In this document: in pieces, positions 1-11,571 of the stretch
Layout: the number at the start of each line of letters is the position of its first letter
How positions within the stretch are numbered: position 1 is the first letter of the stretch
Source: Hydractinia symbiolongicarpus
Taxonomy: Eukaryota > Cnidaria > Hydrozoa > Anthoathecata > Hydractiniidae
NCBI RefSeq assembly: GCF_029227915.1
Contig: NC_079887.1
Location: 1,178,001 to 1,242,000, forward strand
DNA: 64,000 nucleotides
Reading direction: 5' to 3'
Program-made: the position numbers and the translations under genes
Notes under the pieces: generated by a model
Told to the model about the DNA's origin: nothing
The model's database searches: none
What the model saw: the letters and a program-made list of their open reading frames with translations, nothing else

Positions 1-207
1 TTGTAGTTTTTAAAAATGTTTTCATTTTTGATGAGACGCCTAATAAAAGAGGTTTAATCGCCGGCAAACGAAAATCCGCAATTTCCCGTAAATCCCTGAC
101 TCGGCCCGTATAGTCAAAAGTATACAAAGAAAGTACCCAGGGTGTAAACTCATTTCCCGAACGATTTTTTAAATTATTATTTTACCACTAAAGCCCATGA
201 GACTTGT

Positions 208-223
208 AGTATTTAAAAATACT
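208..223. other. Class-1 dyad AGTATTTAAAAATACT (example)
   Basis: A 7-bp inverted repeat with a 2-base centre at monomer positions 5-20, present in B, D, D' and G monomers throughout the left domain. In the other monomers the same positions read AGTTTTCAAAAATGTT and do not pair. A function (cruciform, protein site) is not shown. Confidence 0.8.
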
Positions 224-416
224 TTCATTTTTGATGAGACGCTGAATAAAAGAAGTTTAATCGCCGGCAAACAAAAACCCGCGACTTCCCGTAAATCCCG
301 GACTCGGCCCGTATAGTCAAAAGTATACAAAGAAAGTACCCAGGGAGTAAACTCGTTTCCCGAACGATTTTTTAAATTATTTATTCACCACTAAAACGCA
401 TGAGACTTGTAGTTTT

Positions 417-436
417 CAAAAATGTTTTCATTTTTG
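417..436. other. Class-2 dyad CAAAAATG / CATTTTTG (example)
   Basis: An 8-bp inverted repeat with a TTTT centre at monomer positions 11-30, perfect in monomers with a C at position 11 (C, E, E2, H, K and many right-domain monomers). It is lost in class-1 monomers, which carry A18 and C19. Confidence 0.8.
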
Positions 437-526
437 ATGAGACGCTAAATAAAAGAAGTTTAATCGCCGGCAAACGAAAACCCGCCATTTCCCGTAAACC
501 CCGGACTCCGCCCGCATAGTCAAAAG

Positions 527-535
527 TATATAAAG
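527..535 (+). promoter_or_regulatory. TATA-box-like TATATAAAG in C and H monomers
   Basis: Most monomers read GTATACAAAG here; C and many H monomers read GTATATAAAG, which fits the TATAWAAR consensus. Further examples are 1948-1956, 4790-4798 and 10474-10482. It recurs once per 1,015-bp pentamer. There is no independent evidence of transcription. Confidence 0.15.
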
Positions 536-1421
536 AAAGTACCCAGGGTGTAAACTCATTTCCCGAACGATTTTTTAAATTATTATTTCACCACTAAAGC
601 CCATGAGACTTGTAGTATTTAAAAATACTTTCATTTTTGATGAGACGCTGAATAAAAGAAGTTTAATCGCCGGCAAACAAAAACCCGCGACTTCCCGTAA
701 ATCCCGGACTCGGCCCGTATAGTCAAAAGTATACAAAGAAAGTACCCAGGGAGTAAACTCATTTCCGGAAAGATTTTTAAAATTATTTTTTCACCACTAA
801 AACGCATGAGACTTGTAGTTTTCAAAAATGTTTTCATTTTTGATGAGACGCCTAATAAAAGAGGTTTAATCGCCGGCAAACGAAAATCCGCAATTTCCCG
901 TAAATCCCGGACTCGGCCCGTATAGTCAAAAGTATACAAAGAAAGTACCCAGGGAGTAAACTCATTTCCCGAACGATTTTTAAAATTATTTTTTCACCAC
1001 TAAAACGCATGAGACTTGTAGTTTTCAAAAATGTTTTCATTTTTGATAAGACGCTGAATAAAAGAAGTTTAATCGCCGGCAAACGAAAACCTGCGATTTC
1101 CCGTAAATCCCGGACTCCGCCCGTATAGTCAAAAGTATACAAAGAAAGTACCCGGGGTGTAAACTCATTTCCCGAACGATTTTTTAAATTATTATTTCAC
1201 CACTAAAGCCCATGAGACTTGTAGTTTTAAAAAATGTTTTCATTTTTGATGAGACGCTAAATAAAAGAAGTTTAATCGCCGGCAAACGAAAACCAGCCAT
1301 TTCCCGTAAACCCCGGACTCGGCCCGCATAGTCAAAAGTATACAAAGAAAGTACCCAGGGTGTAAACTCATTTCCCGAACGATTTTTTAAATTATTATTT
1401 CACCACTAAAGCCCATGAGAC

Positions 1422-3248
1422 TTGTAGTTTTTAAAAATGTTTTCATTTTTGATGAGACGCCTAATAAAAGAGGTTTAATCGCCGGCAAACGAAAATCCGC
1501 AATTTCCCGTAAATCCCTGACTCGGCCCGTATAGTCAAAAGTATACAAAGAAAGTACCCAGGGTGTAAACTCATTTCCCGAACGATTTTTTAAATTATTA
1601 TTTTACCACTAAAGCCCATGAGACTTGTAGTATTTAAAAATACTTTCATTTTTGATGAGACGCTGAATAAAAGAAGTTTAATCGCCGGCAAACAAAAACC
1701 CGCGACTTCCCGTAAATCCCGGACTCGGCCCGTATAGTCAAAAGTATACAAAGAAAGTACCCAGGGAGTAAACTCGTTTCCCGAACGATTTTTTAAATTA
1801 TTTATTCACCACTAAAACGCATGAGACTTGTAGTTTTCAAAAATGTTTTCATTTTTGATGAGACGCTAAATAAAAGAAGTTTAATCGCCGGCAAACGAAA
1901 ACCCGCCATTTCCCGTAAACCCCAGACTCCGCCCGCATAGTCAAAAGTATATAAAGAAAGTACCCAGGGTGTAAACTCATTTCCCGAACGATTTTTTAAA
2001 TTATTATTTCACCACTAAAGCCCATGAGACTTGTAGTATTTAAAAATACTTTCATTTTTGATGAGACGCTGAATAAAAGAAGTTTAATCGCCGGCAAACA
2101 AAAACCCGCGACTTCCCGTAAATCCCGGACTCGGCCCGTATAGTCAAAAGTATACAAAGAAAGTACCCAGGGTGTAAACTCATTTCCCGAACGATTTTTT
2201 AAATTATTATTTCACCACTAAAGCCCATGAGACTTGTAGTATTTAAAAATACTTTCATTTTTGATGAGACGCTGAATAAAAAAAGTTTAATCGCCGGCAA
2301 ACAAAAACCCGCGACTTCCCGTAAATCCCGGACTCGGCCCGTATAGTCAAAAGTATACAAAGAAAGTACCCACGGAGTAAACTCATTTCCCGAACGATTT
2401 TTTAAATTATTTTTTCACCACTAAAACGCATGAGACTTGTAGTTTTCAAAAATGTTTTCATTTTTGATGAGACGCTAAATAAAAGAAGTTCAATCGCCGG
2501 CAAACGAAAACCCGCAATTTCCCGTAAATCCCGGACTCGGCTCGTATAGTCAAAAGTATACAAAGAAAGTACCCAGGGAGTAAACTCGTTTCCCGAACGA
2601 TTTTTTAAATTATTTTTTCACCACTAAAACGCATGAGACTTGTAGTTTTCAAAAATGTTTTCATTTTTGATGAGACGCTAAATAAAAGAAGTTTAATCGC
2701 CGGCAAACGAAAACCCGCCATTTCCCGTAAACCCCGGACTCCGCCCGCATAGTCAAAGGTATATAAAGAAAGTACCCAGGGTGTAAACTCATTTCCCAAA
2801 CGATTTTTTAAATTATTATTTCACCATTAAAGCCCATGAGACTTGTAGTATTTAAAAATACTTTCATTTTTGATGAGACGCTGAATAAAAGAAGTTTAAT
2901 CGCCGGCAAACAAAAACACGCGACTTCCCGTAAATCCCGGACTCGGCCCGTATAGTCAAAAGTATACAAAGAAAGTACCCAGGGAGTAAACTCATTTCCC
3001 GAACGATTTTTTAAATTATTTTTTCACCACTAAAACGCATGAGACTTGTAGTTTTCAAAAATGTTTTCATTTTTGATGAGACGCTAAATAAAAGAAGTTC
3101 AATCGCCGGCAAACGAAAACCCGCCATTTCCCGTAAACCCCGGACTCCGCCCGCATAGTCAAAAGTATATAAAGAAAGTACCCAGGGTGTAAACGCATTT
3201 TCCGTACGATTTTTTAAATTATTATTTCACCACTAAAGCCCATGAGAC
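1422..3248. repeat. Second A-B-C copy plus rearranged B*-G-H*-C-D-H
   Basis: Monomers start at 1422 (A), 1625 (B), 1828 (C), 2031 (B*), 2234 (G), 2437 (H*), 2640 (C), 2843 (D) and 3046 (H). B* has a B head with a C-like tail, and H* has an H head with a B-like tail, as expected from crossovers inside monomers. H at 3046 carries a private ACGCATTTTCCGTACG state that also occurs in the H at 7715. Confidence 0.7.
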
Positions 3249-4466
3249 TTGTAGTATTTAAAAATACTTTCATTTTTGATGAGACGCTGAATAAAAGAAG
3301 TTTAATCGCCGGCAAACGAAAACCTGCGAATTCCCGTAAATCCCGGACTCGGCCCGTATAGTCAAAAGTATACAAAGAAAGTACCCGGGGTGTAAACTCA
3401 TTTCCCGAACGATTTTTTAAATTATTATTTCACCACTAAAGCCCATGAGACTTTTAGTTTTCAAAAATGTTTTCATTTTTGATGAGACGCTGAATAAAAG
3501 AAGTTTAATTGCCGGCAAACGAAAACCCGCGACTTCCCGTAAATCCCGGACTCGGCCCGTATAGTCAAAAGTATACAAAGAAAGTACCCGGGGTGTAAAC
3601 TCATTTCCCGAACGATTTTTTAAATTATTATTTCACCACTAAAGCCCATGAGACTTGTAGTTTTTAAAAATGTTTTCATTTTTGATGAGACGCCTAATAA
3701 AAGAGGTTTAATCGCCGGCAAACGAAAATCCGCAATTTCCCGTAAATCCCGGACTCGGCCCGTATAGTCAAAAGTATACAAAGAAAGTACCCAGGGTGTA
3801 AACTCATTTCCCGAACGATTTTTTAAATTATTATTTTACCACTAAAGCCCATGAGACTTGTAGTATTTAAAAATACTTTCATTTTTGATGAGACGCTGAA
3901 TAAAAGAAGTTTAATCGCCGGCAAACGAAAACCTGCGAATTCCCGTAAATCCCGGACTCGGCCCGTATAGTCAAAAGTATACAAAGAAAGTACCCGGGGT
4001 GTAAACTCATTTCCCGAACGATTTTTTAAATTATTATTTCACCACTAAAGCCCATGAGACTTTTAGTTTTCAAAAATGTTTTCATTTTTGATGAGACGCT
4101 GAATAAAAGAAGTTTAATTGCCGGCAAACGAAAACCCGCGACTTCCCGTAAATCCCGGACTCGGCCCGTATAGTCAAAAGTATACAAAGAAAGTACCCGG
4201 GGTGTAAACTCATTTCCCGAACGATTTTTTAAATTATTATTTCACCACTAAAGCCCATGAGACTTGTAGTTTTTAAAAATGTTTTCATTTTTGATGAGAC
4301 GCCTAATAAAAGAGGTTTAATCGCCGGCAAACGAAAATCCGCAATTTCCCGTAAATCCCGGACTCGGCCCGTATAGTCAAAAGTATACAAAGAAAGTACC
4401 CAGGGTGTAAACTCATTTCCCGAACGATTTTTTAAATTATTATTTTACCACTAAAGCCCATGAGAC
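3249..4466. repeat. 609-bp trimer duplicated in tandem (D2-N-A twice)
   Basis: Monomers 3249 (D2), 3452 (N) and 3655 (A) are followed by 3858 (D2), 4061 (N) and 4264 (A) with the same private changes. One is CTTTTAG in place of CTTGTAG at the N head in both copies; another is the D2 hybrid, which joins a GTATTTAAAAATAC head to a CCTGCGAATTCC middle. This is a recent tandem duplication of exactly three monomers. Confidence 0.8.
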
Positions 4467-5684
4467 TTGTAGTATTTAAAAATACTTTCATTTTTGATGA
4501 GACGCTGAATAAAAGAAGTTTAATCGCCGGCAAACAAAAACCCGCGACTTCCCGTAAATCCCGGACTCGGCCCGTATAGTCAAAAGTATACAAAGAAAGT
4601 ACCCAGGGAGTAAACTCGTTTCCCGAACGATTTTTTAAATTATTTTTTCACCACTAAAACGCATGAGACTTGTAGTTTTCAAAAATGTTTTCATTTTTGA
4701 TGAGACGCTAAATAAAAGAAGTTTAATCGCCGGCAAACGAAAACCCGCCATTTCCCGTAAACCCCGGACTCCGCCCGCATAGTCAAAAGTATATAAAGAA
4801 AGTACCCAGGGTGTAAACTCATTTCCCGAACGATTTTTTAAATTATTATTTCACCACTAAAGCCCATGAGACTTGTAGTATTTAAAAATACTTTCATTTT
4901 TGATGAGACGCTGAATAAAAGAAGTTTAATCGCCGACAAACAAAAACCCGCGACTTCCCGTAAATCCCGGACTCGGCCCGTATAGTCAAAAGTATACAAA
5001 GAAAGTACCCAGGGAGAAAACTCATTTCCCGAACGATTTTTAAAATTATTTTTTCACCACTAAAACGCATGAGACTTGTAGTTTTCAAAAATGTTTTCAT
5101 TTTTGATGAGACGCTGAATAAAAGAAGTATAATCGCCGGCAAACGAAAACCTGCGATTTCCCGTAAATCCCGGACTCCGCCCGTATAGTCAAAAGTATAC
5201 AAAGAAAGTACCCGGGGTGTAAACTCATTTCCCGAACGATTTTTTAAATTATTATTTCACCACTAAAGCCCATGAGACTTGTAGTTTTAAAAAATGTTTT
5301 CATTTATGATGAGACGCTAAATAAAAGAAGTTTAATCGCCGGCAAACGAAAACCAGCCATTTCCCGTAAACCCCGGACTCGGCCCGCATAGTCAAAAGTA
5401 TACAAAGAAAGTACCCAGGGTGTAAACTCATTTCCCGAACGATTTTTTAAATTATTATTTCACCACTAAAGCCCATGAGACTTGTAGTATTTAAAAATAC
5501 TTTCATTTTTGATGAGACGCTGAATAAAAAAAGTTTAATCGCCGGCAAACAAAAACCCGCGACTTCCCGTAAATCCCGGACTCGGCCCGTATAGTCAAAA
5601 GTATACAAAGAAAGTACCCACGGAGTAAACTCATTTCCCGAACGATTTTTTAAATTATTTTTTCACCACTAAAACGCATGAGAC
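4467..5684. repeat. Hexamer B-C-D'-E-F-G
   Basis: Part of the canonical decamer in correct order, with monomers at 4467, 4670, 4873, 5076, 5279 and 5482. H is missing before the next E2. Private changes include GACAAAC at 4935 and TTTATGATG in the F monomer near 5303. Confidence 0.75.
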
Positions 5685-7917
5685 TTGTAGTTTTCAAAAA
5701 TGTTTTCATTTTTGATGAGACGCTGAATAAAAGAAGTTTAATCGCCGGCAAACGAAAACCTGCGAATACCCGTAAATCCCGGACTCGGCCCGTATAGTCA
5801 AAAGTATACAAAGAAAGTACCCGGGGTGTAAACTCATTTCCCGAACGATTTTTTAAATTATTATTTCACCACTAAAGCCCATGAGACTTGTAGTTTTCAA
5901 AAATGTTTTCATTTTTGATGAGACGCTGAATAAAAGAAGTTTAATTGCCGGCAAACGAAAACCCGCGACTTCCCGTAAATCCCGGACTCGGCCCGTATAG
6001 TCAAAAGTATACAAAGAAAGTACCCGGGGTGTAAACTCATTTCCCGAACGATTTTTTAAATTATTATTTCACCACTAAAGCCCATGAGACTTGTAGTTTT
6101 TAAAAATGTTTTCATTTTTGATGAGACGCCTAATAAAAGAGGTTTAATCGCCGGCAAACGAAAATCCGCAATTTCCCGTAAATCCCGGACTCGGCCCGTA
6201 TAGTCAAAAGTATACAAAGAAAGTACCCAGGGTGTAAACTCATTTCCCGAACGATTTTTTAAATTATTATTTTACCACTAAAGCCCATGAGACTTGTAGT
6301 ATTTAAAAATACTTTCATTTTTGATGAGACGCTGAATAAAAGAAGTTTAATCGCCAACAAACAAAAACCCGCGACTTCCCGTAAGTCCCGGACTCGGCCC
6401 GTATAGTCAAAAGTATACAAAGAAAGTACCCAGGGAGTAAACTCATTTCCCGAACGATTTTTAAAATTATTTTTTTACCACTAAAACGCATGAGACTTGT
6501 AGTTTTCAAAAATGTTTTCATTTTTGATGAGACGCTGAATAAAAGAAGTTTAATCGCCGGCAAACGAAAACCTGCGATTTCCCGTAAATCCCGGACTCCG
6601 CCCGTATAGTCAAAAGTATACAAAGAAAGTACCCGGGGTGTAAACTCATTTCCCGAACGATTTTTTAAATTATTATTTCACCACTAAAGCCCATGAGACT
6701 TGTAGTTTTAAAAAATGTTTTCATTTTTGATGAGACGCTAAATAAAAGAAGTTTAATCGCCGGCAAACGAAAACCAGCCATTTCCCGTAAACCCCGGACT
6801 CGGCCCGCATAGTCAAAAGTATACAAAGAAAGTACCCAGGGTGTAAACTCATTTCCCGAACGATTTTTTAAATTATTATTTCACCACTAAAGCCCATGAG
6901 ACTTGTAGTATTTAAAAATACTTTCATTTTTGATGAGACGCTGAATAAAAAAAGTTTAATCGCCGGCAAACAAAAACCCGCGACTTCCCGTAAATCCCGG
7001 ACTCGGCCCGTATAGTCAAAAGTATACAAAGAAAGTACCCACGGAGTAAACTCATTTCCCGAACGATTTTTTAAATTATTTTTTCACCACTAAAACGCAT
7101 GAGACTTGTAGTTTTCAAAAATGTTTTCATTTTTGATGAGACGCTAAATAAAAGAAGTTCAATCGCCGGCAAACGAAAACCCGCAATTTCCAGTAAATCC
7201 CGGACTCGGCCCGTATAGTCAAAAGTATACAAAGAAAGAACCCAGGGAGTAAACTCGTTTCCCGAACGATTTTTTAAATTATTTTTTCACCACTAAAACG
7301 CATGAGACTTGTAGTTTTCAAAAATGTTTTCATTTTTGATGAGACGCTAAATAAAAGAAGTTTAATCGCCGGCAAACGAAAACCCGCCATTTCCCGTAAA
7401 TCCCGGACTCGGCCCGTATAGTCAAAAGTATACAAAGAAAGTACCCAGGGTGTAAACTCATTTCCCGAACGATTTTTTAAATTATTATTTTACCACTAAA
7501 GCCCATGAGACTTGTAGTATTTAAAAATACTTTCATTTTTGATGAGACGCTGAATAAAAGAAGTTTAATCGCCGGCAAACAAAAACCCGCGACTTCCCGT
7601 AAATCCCGGACTCGGCCCGTATAGTCAAAAGTATACAAAGAAAGTACCCAGGGAGTAAACTCATTTCCCGAACGATTTTTAAAATTATTTTTTCACCACT
7701 AAAACGCATGAGACTTGTAGTTTTCAAAAATGTTTTCATTTTTGATGAGACGCTAAATAAAAGAAGTTCAATCGCCGGCAAACGAAAACCAGCCATTTCC
7801 CGTAAACCCCGGACTCCGCCCGCATAGTCAAAAGTATATAAAGAAAGTACCCAGGGTGTAAACGCATTTTCCGTACGATTTTTTAAATTATTATTTCACC
7901 ACTAAAGCCCATGAGAC
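5685..7917. repeat. Rearranged 11-monomer stretch E2-N-A-D'-E-F-G-H*-C*-D'-H
   Basis: Eleven monomers from 5685 in 203-bp steps. The D'-E-F-G run (6294-7105) keeps canonical order. H* (7106) and C* (7309) are hybrids whose tails come from B and A types. This stretch joins two partial decamers. Confidence 0.7.
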
Positions 7918-9541
7918 TTGTAGTATTTAAAAATACTTTCATTTTTGATGAGACGCTGAATAAAAGAAGTTTAATCGCCGGCAAACGAAAACCTGCGAAT
8001 TCCCGTAAATCCCGGACTCGGCCCGTATAGTCAAAAGTATACAAAGAAAGTACCCGGGGTGTAAACTCATTTCCCGAACGATTTTTTAAATTATTATTTC
8101 ACCACTAAAGCCCATGAGACTTGTAGTTTTCAAAAATGTTTTCATTTTTGATGAGACGCTGAATAAAAGAAGTTTAATTGCCGGCAAACGAAAACCCGCG
8201 ACTTCCCGTAAATCCCGGACTCGGCCCGTATAGTCAAAAGTATACAAAGAAAGTACCCGGGGTGTAAACTCATTTCCCGAACGATTTTTTAAATTATTAT
8301 TTCACCACTAAAGCCCATGAGACTTGTAGTTTTTAAAAATGTTTTCATTTTTGATGAGACGCCTAATAAAAGAGGTTTAATCGCCGGCAAACGAAAACCC
8401 GCCATTTCCCGTAAACCCCGGACTCCGCCCGCATAGTCAAAAGTATATAAAGAAAGTACCCAGGGTGTAAACTCATTTCCCGAACGATTTTTTAAATTAT
8501 TATTTCACCACTAAAACCCATCAGACTTGTAGTATTTAAAAATACTTTCATTTTTGATGAGACGCTGAATAAAAGAAGTTTAATCGCCGGCAAACAAAAA
8601 CCCGCGACTTCCCGTAAATCCCGGACTCGGCCCGTATAGTCAAAAGTATACAAAGAAAGTACCCAGGGAGTAAACTCATTTCCCGAACGATTTTTAAAAT
8701 TATTTTTTCACCACTAAAACGCATGAGACTTGTAGTTTTCAAAAATGTTTTCATTTTTGATGAGACGCTGAATAAAAGAAGTTTAATCGCCGGCAAACGA
8801 AAACCTGCGATTTCCCGTAAATCCCGGACTCTGCCCGTATAGTCAAAAGTATACAAAGAAAGTACCCGGGGTGTAAACTCATTTCCCGAACGATTTTTTA
8901 AATTATTATTTCACCACTAAAGCCCATGAGACTTGTAGTTTTAAAAAATGTTTTCATTTTTGATGAGACGCTAAATAAAAGAAGTTTAATCGCCGGCAAA
9001 CGAAAACCAGCCATTTCCCGTAAACCCCGGACTCGGCCCGCATAGTCAAAAGTATACAAAGAAAGTACCCAGGGTGTAAACTCATTTCCCGAACGATTTT
9101 TTAAATTATTATTTCACCACTAAAGCCCATGAGACTTGTAGTATTTAAAAATACTTTCATTTTTGATGAGACGCTGAATAAAAAAAGTTTAATCGCCGGC
9201 AAACAAAAACCCGCGACTTCCCGTAAATCCCGGACTCGGCCCGTATAGTCAAAAGTAAACAAAGAAAGTACCCACGGAGTAAACTCATTTCCCGAACGAT
9301 TTTTTAAATTATTTTTTCACCACTAAAACGCATGAGACTTGTAGTTTTCAAAAATGTTTTCATTTTTGATGAGACGCTAAATAAAAGAAGTTCAAATGCC
9401 GGCAAACGAAAACCCGCCATTTCCCGTAAACCCCGGACTCCGCCCGTATAGTCAAAAGTTTATAAAGAAAGTACCCAGGGTGTAAACGCATTTCCCGAAC
9501 GATTTTTTAAATTATTATTTCACCACTAAAGCCCATGAGAC
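7918..9541. repeat. Octamer D2-N-A/C-D'-E-F-G-H
   Basis: Eight monomers (1,624 bp). The monomer at 8324 starts as type A (CCTAATAAAAGAGG) and switches to type C (CCCGCCATTT, TATATAAAG) in the middle. This fuses A and C and deletes B, and is direct evidence for recombination within a monomer. The H at 9339 has the private state GTTCAAATGCC, also found in the H monomers at 15834 and 23138. Confidence 0.75.
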
Positions 9542-11571
9542 TTGTAGTATTTAAAAATACTTTCATTTTTGATGAGACGCTGAATAAAAGAAGTTTAATC
9601 GCCGGCAAACAAAAACCCGCGACTTCCCGTAAATCCCGGACTCGGCCCGTATAGTCAAAAGTATACAAAGAAAGTACCCAGGGAGTAAACTCATTTCCGG
9701 AACGATTTTTAAAATTATTTTTTCACCACTAAAACGCATGAGACTTGTAGTTTTCAAAAATGTTTTCATTTTTGATGAGACGCTGAATAAAAGAAGTTTA
9801 ATCGCCGGCAAACGAAAACCTGCGAATTCCCGTAAATCCCGGACTCGGCCCGTATAGTCAAAAGTATACAAAGAAAGTACCCGGGGTGTAAACTCATTTC
9901 CCGAACGATTTTTTAAATTATTATTTCACCACTAAAGCCCATGAGACTTGTAGTTTTTAAAAATGTTTTCATTTTTGATGAGACGCCTAATAAAAGAGGT
10001 TTAATCGCCGGCAAACGAAGATCCGCAATTTCCCGTAAATCCCGGACTCGGCCCGTATAGTCAAAAGTATACAAAGAAAGTACCCAGGGTGTAAACTCAT
10101 TTCCCGAACGATTTTTTAAATTATTATTTTACCACTAAAGCCCATGAGACTTGTAGTATTTAAAAATACTTTCATTTTTGATGAGACGCTGAATAAAAGA
10201 AGTTTAATCGCCGGCAAACAAAAACCCGCGACTTCCCGTAAATCCCGGACTCGGCCCGTATAGTCAAAAGTATACAAAGAAAGTACCCAGGGAGTAAACT
10301 CGTTTCCCGAACGATTTTTTAAATTATTTATTCACCACTAAAACGCATGAGACTTGTAGTTTTCAAAAATGTTTTCATTTTTGATGAGACGCTAAATAAA
10401 AGAAGTTTAATCGCCGGCAAACGAAAACCCGCCATTTCCCGTAAACCCCGGACTCCGCCCGCATAGTCAAAAGTATATAAAGAAAGTACCCAGGGTGTAA
10501 ACTCATTTCTCGAACGATTTTTTAAACTATTATTTCACCACTAAAGCCCATGAGACTTGTAGTATTTAAAAATACTTTCATTTTTGATGAGACGCTGAAT
10601 AAAAGAAGTTTAATCGCCGGCAAACAAAAACCCGCGACTTCCCGTAAATCCAGGACTCGGCCCGTATAGTCAAAAGTATACAAAGAAAGTACCCAGGGAG
10701 TAAACTCATTTCCCGAACGATTTTTAAAATTATTTTTTCACCACTAAAACGCATGAGACTTGTAGTTTTCAAAAATGTTTTCATTTTTGATGAGACGCTG
10801 AATAAAAGAAGTTTAATCGCCGGCAAACGAAAACCTGCGATTTCCCGTAAATCCCGGACTCCGCCCGTATAGTCAAAAGTATACAAAGAAAGTACCCGGG
10901 GTGTAAACTCATTTCCCGAACGATTTTTTAAATTATTATTTCACCACTAAAGCCCATGAGACTTGTAGTTTTAAAAAATGTTTTCATTTTTGATGAGACG
11001 CCAAATAAAAGAAGTTTAATCGCCGGCAAACGAAAACCAGCCATTTCCCGTAAACCCCGGACTCGGCCCGCATAGTCAAAAGTATACAAAGAAAGTACCC
11101 AGGGTGTAAACTCATTTCCCGAACGATTTTTTAAATTATTATTTCACCACTAAAGCCCATGAGACTTGTAGTATTTAAAAATACTTTCATTTTTGATGAG
11201 ACGCTGAATAAAAAAAGTTTAATCGCCGGCAAACAAAAACCCGCGACTTCCCGTAAATCCCGGACTCGGCCCGTATAGTCAAAAGTATACAAAGAAAGTA
11301 CCCACGGAGTAAACTCATTTCCCGAACGATTTTTTAAATTATTTTTTCACCACTAAAACGCATGAGACTTGTAGTTTTCAAAAATTTTTTCATTTTTGAT
11401 GAGACGCTAAATAAAAGAAGTTCAATCGCCGGCAAACGTAAACCCGCCATTTCCCGTAAACCCCGGACTCCGCCCGTATAGTCAAAAGTATATAAAGAAA
11501 GTACCCAGGGTGTAAACGCATTTCCCGAACGATTTTTTAAATTATTATTTCACCACTAAAGCCCATGAGAC
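9542..11571. repeat. Canonical 2,030-bp decamer higher-order repeat
   Basis: Ten monomers in the order D, E2, A, B, C, D', E, F, G, H at 9542, 9745, 9948, 10151, 10354, 10557, 10760, 10963, 11166 and 11369. The unit splits into two 1,015-bp pentamers whose members pair up. D and D' differ mainly at one tail base (TTCCGG against TTCCCG), E2 and E at about two, B and G at about four, and C and H at a few; A and F are the most diverged pair. I therefore read the decamer as a duplicated pentamer. Confidence 0.85.

Larger units (their letters stand above)
1..1421. repeat. Heptamer segment A-B-C-D-A*-E-F
   Basis: Seven monomers starting at 1, 204, 407, 610, 813, 1016 and 1219. The A-B-C trimer at the front recurs at offset 1,421 (1,422-2,030) together with its private AATCCCTGAC state at positions 91-100, so the two were copied from one another. 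A* at 813 is a hybrid: it has the A middle (CCTAATAAAAGAGG, AATCCGCAATT) but a C-class head and a D-like tail. Confidence 0.75.

Noticed and set aside
435-449. C/D-box snoRNA-like TGATGA followed by CTGA in many monomers
   Set aside because: The two boxes are only a few bases apart, with no room for a guide sequence and no terminal stem.
435-521. Hammerhead-ribozyme-like series TGATGAG, CGAAAA, AGTC in each monomer (known in some animal satellites)
   Set aside because: The order is suggestive, but the conserved C before TGATGAG is T, the sequences that should form stem II do not pair beyond one base pair, the base after GAAA that should pair with the G of GTC is A, and stem I pairs only weakly. 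A covariance-model search would settle it; I expect no hit.
3073-3091. Pol III B-box-like GTTCAATCG in H monomers (tRNA or SINE origin)
   Set aside because: The last conserved C of GWTCRANNC is G, there is no A box at a proper distance, and no cloverleaf can be drawn. The state differs from other monomers by a single T-to-C change.
9563-9871. Minus-strand frame of 102 codons recurring across the left domain
   Set aside because: It spans one and a half satellite monomers, reading the second in a different frame from the first. There is no recognisable domain, and variants fall without regard to codon position. It is a shadow of the repeat.
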